DNA of 64,000 nt from assembly GCA_965220775.1 (NCBI GenBank), contig OZ244845.1, forward strand, positions 868,001 through 932,000, in the 5' to 3' direction. The stretch is from G963664835 sp965220775. GTDB lineage: Bacteria > Chloroflexota > UBA6077 > FW602-bin22 > JBCLEL01. Below, piece by piece: positions 61,876-64,000 of this stretch. The notes under the pieces are model-generated. The model was not told the origin of the DNA. It ran no database searches and worked only from the letters and a program-made list of their open reading frames with translations. Both the position numbers and the translations under genes were made by a program. The first letter of the stretch is position 1. Every line of letters starts with the position of its first letter.

Positions 61876-63084
61876 TTGACCGAGCGGCTTTACTACACCG
61901 ACTCGTTTCTAACCGATTTTACGAGCCGGATCGTGGACCTCAGGCACGTGCGGAACGGCACGATCATCGAGCTGTCGGCCACCGCCTTCTACCCGACTTC
62001 CGGGGGCCAGCCGCACGACGTTGGATATCTTGGGCACGATGCAGTCACCGACGTGTTTCAAGAGAATGATCGTATCCTGCATCTGGTGAAGGGCGCTTCC
62101 AATCTTGAGGTGAGCCAGCAGGTACAGTGCTCCATAGATTGGGCTCGTCGTTTCGACCACATGCAGCAGCACTCCGGACAACATATTCTCTCGCAAGCGG
62201 CGTTGAAGCTACTGGATGCGCCGACAGAGGGTTTCCATCTGAGCGACCGGTCATTGACCATTGATCTGGCCATCGACTCGATGGGATACGATCGGGCCAC
62301 CAAACTCGAACTATGCGCCAATCAGATTGTCTGGGAGGATCGGCCGGTATCGGTAACGTTCACTGAAGACGGAATCGACGCCGGCACCCGGTCCCGAACC
62401 TCGTTTGAAGATATTCGAAGCGTGCGAGTGGTCGAAATTTCAGGTTTTGATCGTTCGGCCTGCGGAGGAACACACGTCAGCCGCACCGGCCAGGTAGGAG
62501 TGATAAAGATTCTGGCCTGGGAGAAGGTTCGTCGTCATACGCGGCTCCACTTCGCCTGCGGACGACGCGCCCTCCTCGACTACCAGGATCGACACCGGGT
62601 CACTCGCGAGCTCGTCGGCACTTTGGGGGTACAGGAGTCCGATTTAGGTCCGGCCGTAAACCGCGTCCTCCAGACGAGCCGCGCCGGCCAAGAGGAGGCG
62701 CAGAAGCTCCGCGCCGAGCTACTTCGTTTCCAGGCCCAAGACTGGCTCAAACAAGCGCGGGCGGTCGACGTTTGCGGCAAGCCATCTAGACTTGCGGTAG
62801 CCGAACTTAAGTTGCCGGAAGGTATGAAGCCGAAGCAGGTTGCCGGCGCTGTGATCGAAGCAGGAGCCGACATCGCAGTCATTGGCTGCCGGGGCGCGGC
62901 CATGACCGCCGTGCTGATGTGCGAGTCCGACGCATCAATTGACTGCGGACAAGCGGTTAGAAACGTGTGCTCTATGTTACGTCTGAGGGGTGGAGGCTCG
63001 AAGACTTACGCCCAGATAGGTGGCTTCGATGCCGAGCGCATGTCCGAGGTGATCTCCGCGTTGACCGACGCGCTTAACTTGTAG
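61876..63084 (+). CDS. AlaX-type alanyl-tRNA editing protein with DHHA1 domain
   Basis: Free-standing editing protein related to the C-terminal half of AlaRS, 402 residues. The N-terminus (TERLYYTDSFLTDFTSRIVD) and the zinc/editing motifs HSGQH (MQQHSGQHILSQ) and CGGTH (SACGGTHVSRTG) place it in the AlaX group. A coiled-coil section (about 240-300) and a DHHA1 domain at the C-terminus (SKTYAQIGGFDAERM) make it the long form. It hydrolyses Ser or Gly mischarged on tRNA-Ala. The start is TTG 61876 without a good ribosome-binding site; a stop lies one codon before it. Confidence 0.88.
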   Translation: MTERLYYTDSFLTDFTSRIVDLRHVRNGTIIELSATAFYPTSGGQPHDVGYLGHDAVTDVFQENDRILHLVKGASNLEVSQQVQCSIDWARRFDHMQQHSGQHILSQAALKLLDAPTEGFHLSDRSLTIDLAIDSMGYDRATKLELCANQIVWEDRPVSVTFTEDGIDAGTRSRTSFEDIRSVRVVEISGFDRSACGGTHVSRTGQVGVIKILAWEKVRRHTRLHFACGRRALLDYQDRHRVTRELVGTLGVQESDLGPAVNRVLQTSRAGQEEAQKLRAELLRFQAQDWLKQARAVDVCGKPSRLAVAELKLPEGMKPKQVAGAVIEAGADIAVIGCRGAAMTAVLMCESDASIDCGQAVRNVCSMLRLRGGGSKTYAQIGGFDAERMSEVISALTDALNL

Positions 63085-63104
63085 AGACCGGTAACGCGGA
63101 CAGC

Positions 63105-63488
63105 TCATTGGCTCTCCTCAGCGGCCGGTCTTTTCTGCTCGCATTCCGAGCAGGGGCACAATGTACGGAGATACTCCCACGGGTATATGCCGGTCTCGTG
63201 TCCATCTGCCCACCGAAGATTCATTGCATAGTCGCCAACCGGCAACATATCGACCATTTCCGTCTGTTGAGCGCGAAGGTTTGTCGCTGTGTGGAGCATG
63301 CCGGGCTGCCCACCTTCGCCACGGCAGATAGCGCAAGGGCAGGCCCATCGCAACGCTTCCCAGTCGAAGCTGCTCTGGTGACCGTCCAGCCATACGATGT
63401 CGATAGTGCGGTTTTCGACCGAGCCGGAGATCACGTCGGGCCGGCGCTGCTCCAAGCTCAACCGGAAAAGGCGATCAGATGGACGCAT
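63105..63488 (-). CDS. DUF971 protein (GBBH-like N-terminal domain)
   Basis: Protein of 127 residues with AGGAGG 9 bases before its ATG. The DUF971 pattern is clear: IDIVWLDGHQSSFDWEALRW ACPCAICRGEGG in two halves, then YAMNLRWADGHETGIYPWEY and LRTLCPCSECEQ. The C-P-C-x2-C sets could bind zinc, as in the N-terminal domain of gamma-butyrobetaine hydroxylase; some DUF971 proteins are linked to Fe-S assembly. Convergent with the AlaX gene. Confidence 0.85.
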   Translation of the reverse strand: MRPSDRLFRLSLEQRRPDVISGSVENRTIDIVWLDGHQSSFDWEALRWACPCAICRGEGGQPGMLHTATNLRAQQTEMVDMLPVGDYAMNLRWADGHETGIYPWEYLRTLCPCSECEQKRPAAEESQ

Positions 63489-63741
63489 ATTCCTTTCACC
63501 TCCTGGGCACGCGCGCCAGTTTCAGTCTAATATACTGATTGGCCGGCCGTCCTGAATAGGATATCGCGTGGTTGATGCCGGATACGAATCGTAAGCCGGA
63601 AGTCGCATCTCTTTGTTCTGGGACGCACCGGGCCATTCCCTGTACGTTGTTTGTCAGCCCTATTACGAGCCGGCAGGCAGCGCGCTCGCCGGTGGCCGGG
63701 ACGCCGCTATTCGTTCAATCTAATCTGAGGAGTTGATATTG

Positions 63742-64000
63742 ATGGCCGAAGACAGCTTTAGAGTCGTCGAGGCTTCCAAGCTGCGCAACTGTGTCTCAGG
63801 AATATTCCGATGGAAGGGCATGCCCGACGCCGACGCTAACATCACGGCTGACACGGCCGTGGATGCCGATCTGAGGGGCGTCCATTCGCATGGAGTTCTC
63901 CGTGTCGATCCCTACCTAGCCCTGATCGACAAAGGAGAGTTCGTCGCCAAGCCAAACATCCGAATCGTAAGGGATTTGGGGCCCCGCGCCGTGGTTGACG
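63742..64000 (+). CDS. Ldh_2-family malate/lactate-type dehydrogenase, 3' end cut by window
   Basis: First 86 residues of an oxidoreductase of the Ldh_2 family (malate/L-lactate/ureidoglycolate-type dehydrogenases). The diagnostic stretch is AVDADLRGVHSHGVLRVDPY, with the conserved D-x-R-G-x-x-S-H-G. GAGGAG lies 9 bases before ATG 63742. The NAD(P)-binding and C-terminal parts are outside the window. The 250 bases upstream show no other feature. Confidence 0.82.
   Translation, partial: MAEDSFRVVEASKLRNCVSGIFRWKGMPDADANITADTAVDADLRGVHSHGVLRVDPYLALIDKGEFVAKPNIRIVRDLGPRAVVD

Noticed and set aside
1..64000. tRNA, rRNA or riboswitch genes
   Set aside because: I looked for T-loop-like GTTCGA motifs and conserved rRNA segments; hits lay in coding sequence without cloverleaf context.

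Overview
This is a bacterial chromosome segment of moderately high GC (I estimate 55-60%), densely packed with genes. I recognise no tRNA or rRNA. The best guess for the host is a Chloroflexota lineage of the SAR202/Dehalococcoidia or Caldilinea type. That rests on a Tat/lipobox sugar-binding protein with a long Val-Glu coil, on expanded families of PhyH dioxygenases, enolase-superfamily enzymes and cysteine hydrolases, and on a large STAND-SARP regulator. It is inference, because no phylogenetic marker other than LepA is present.

Left part (1-31 kb): accessory catabolism. A plus-strand group encodes a GH127-like enzyme (cut by the window edge), a CRTAC1-type FG-GAP protein, a ketose 3-epimerase-like TIM barrel and a mandelate-racemase-type dehydratase. 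A long minus-strand group follows, read from 21.1 kb down to 7.7 kb: cysteine hydrolases A and B, a nitrilase-type C-N hydrolase, three tandem GH127-like enzymes, an amidohydrolase, a second A/B hydrolase pair and two PhyH dioxygenases. Next comes a sugar ABC transporter whose binding protein and one permease (minus strand) are separated from the other permease (plus strand) by an IS110-family element. The likely theme is import of an arabinose-type or otherwise modified sugar or amide and its stepwise breakdown. At the end are a flavin-dependent halogenase with a SEC-C tail and a divergent DUF5696-like secreted protein. Clusters of short palindromic repeats sit between these modules.

Middle part (31-58 kb): a more ordinary backbone, in which I saw none of those palindromic repeats. 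It carries a DUF3048 lipoprotein, thioredoxin, a ComEA-like protein, a lepA operon with two ABC ATPases (one fused to an AbrB domain) and an RCK protein, a higBA toxin-antitoxin pair with a clear promoter/operator, RDD protein, a two-gene NAD-dependent formate dehydrogenase, an ACT-DUF5612 regulator, a 1031-residue STAND-SARP regulator, a LysM protein, a cupin, a metallo-beta-lactamase exonuclease-type protein and a zinc alcohol dehydrogenase.

Right part (54.9-61.5 kb): a nest of mobile DNA. A family of elements shares inverted ends (GTAA..GTTCAGATTT) and 8-bp target duplications. Two are MITE-sized. One has a smaller element inserted in the centre of its internal palindrome. A third, 2.3-kb element encloses a complete IS481-family insertion sequence with its own 5-bp duplication and another block of palindromic repeats. 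The window closes with a 37-residue membrane peptide, an AlaX-type tRNA-editing protein, a DUF971 protein and the start of an Ldh_2-family dehydrogenase.
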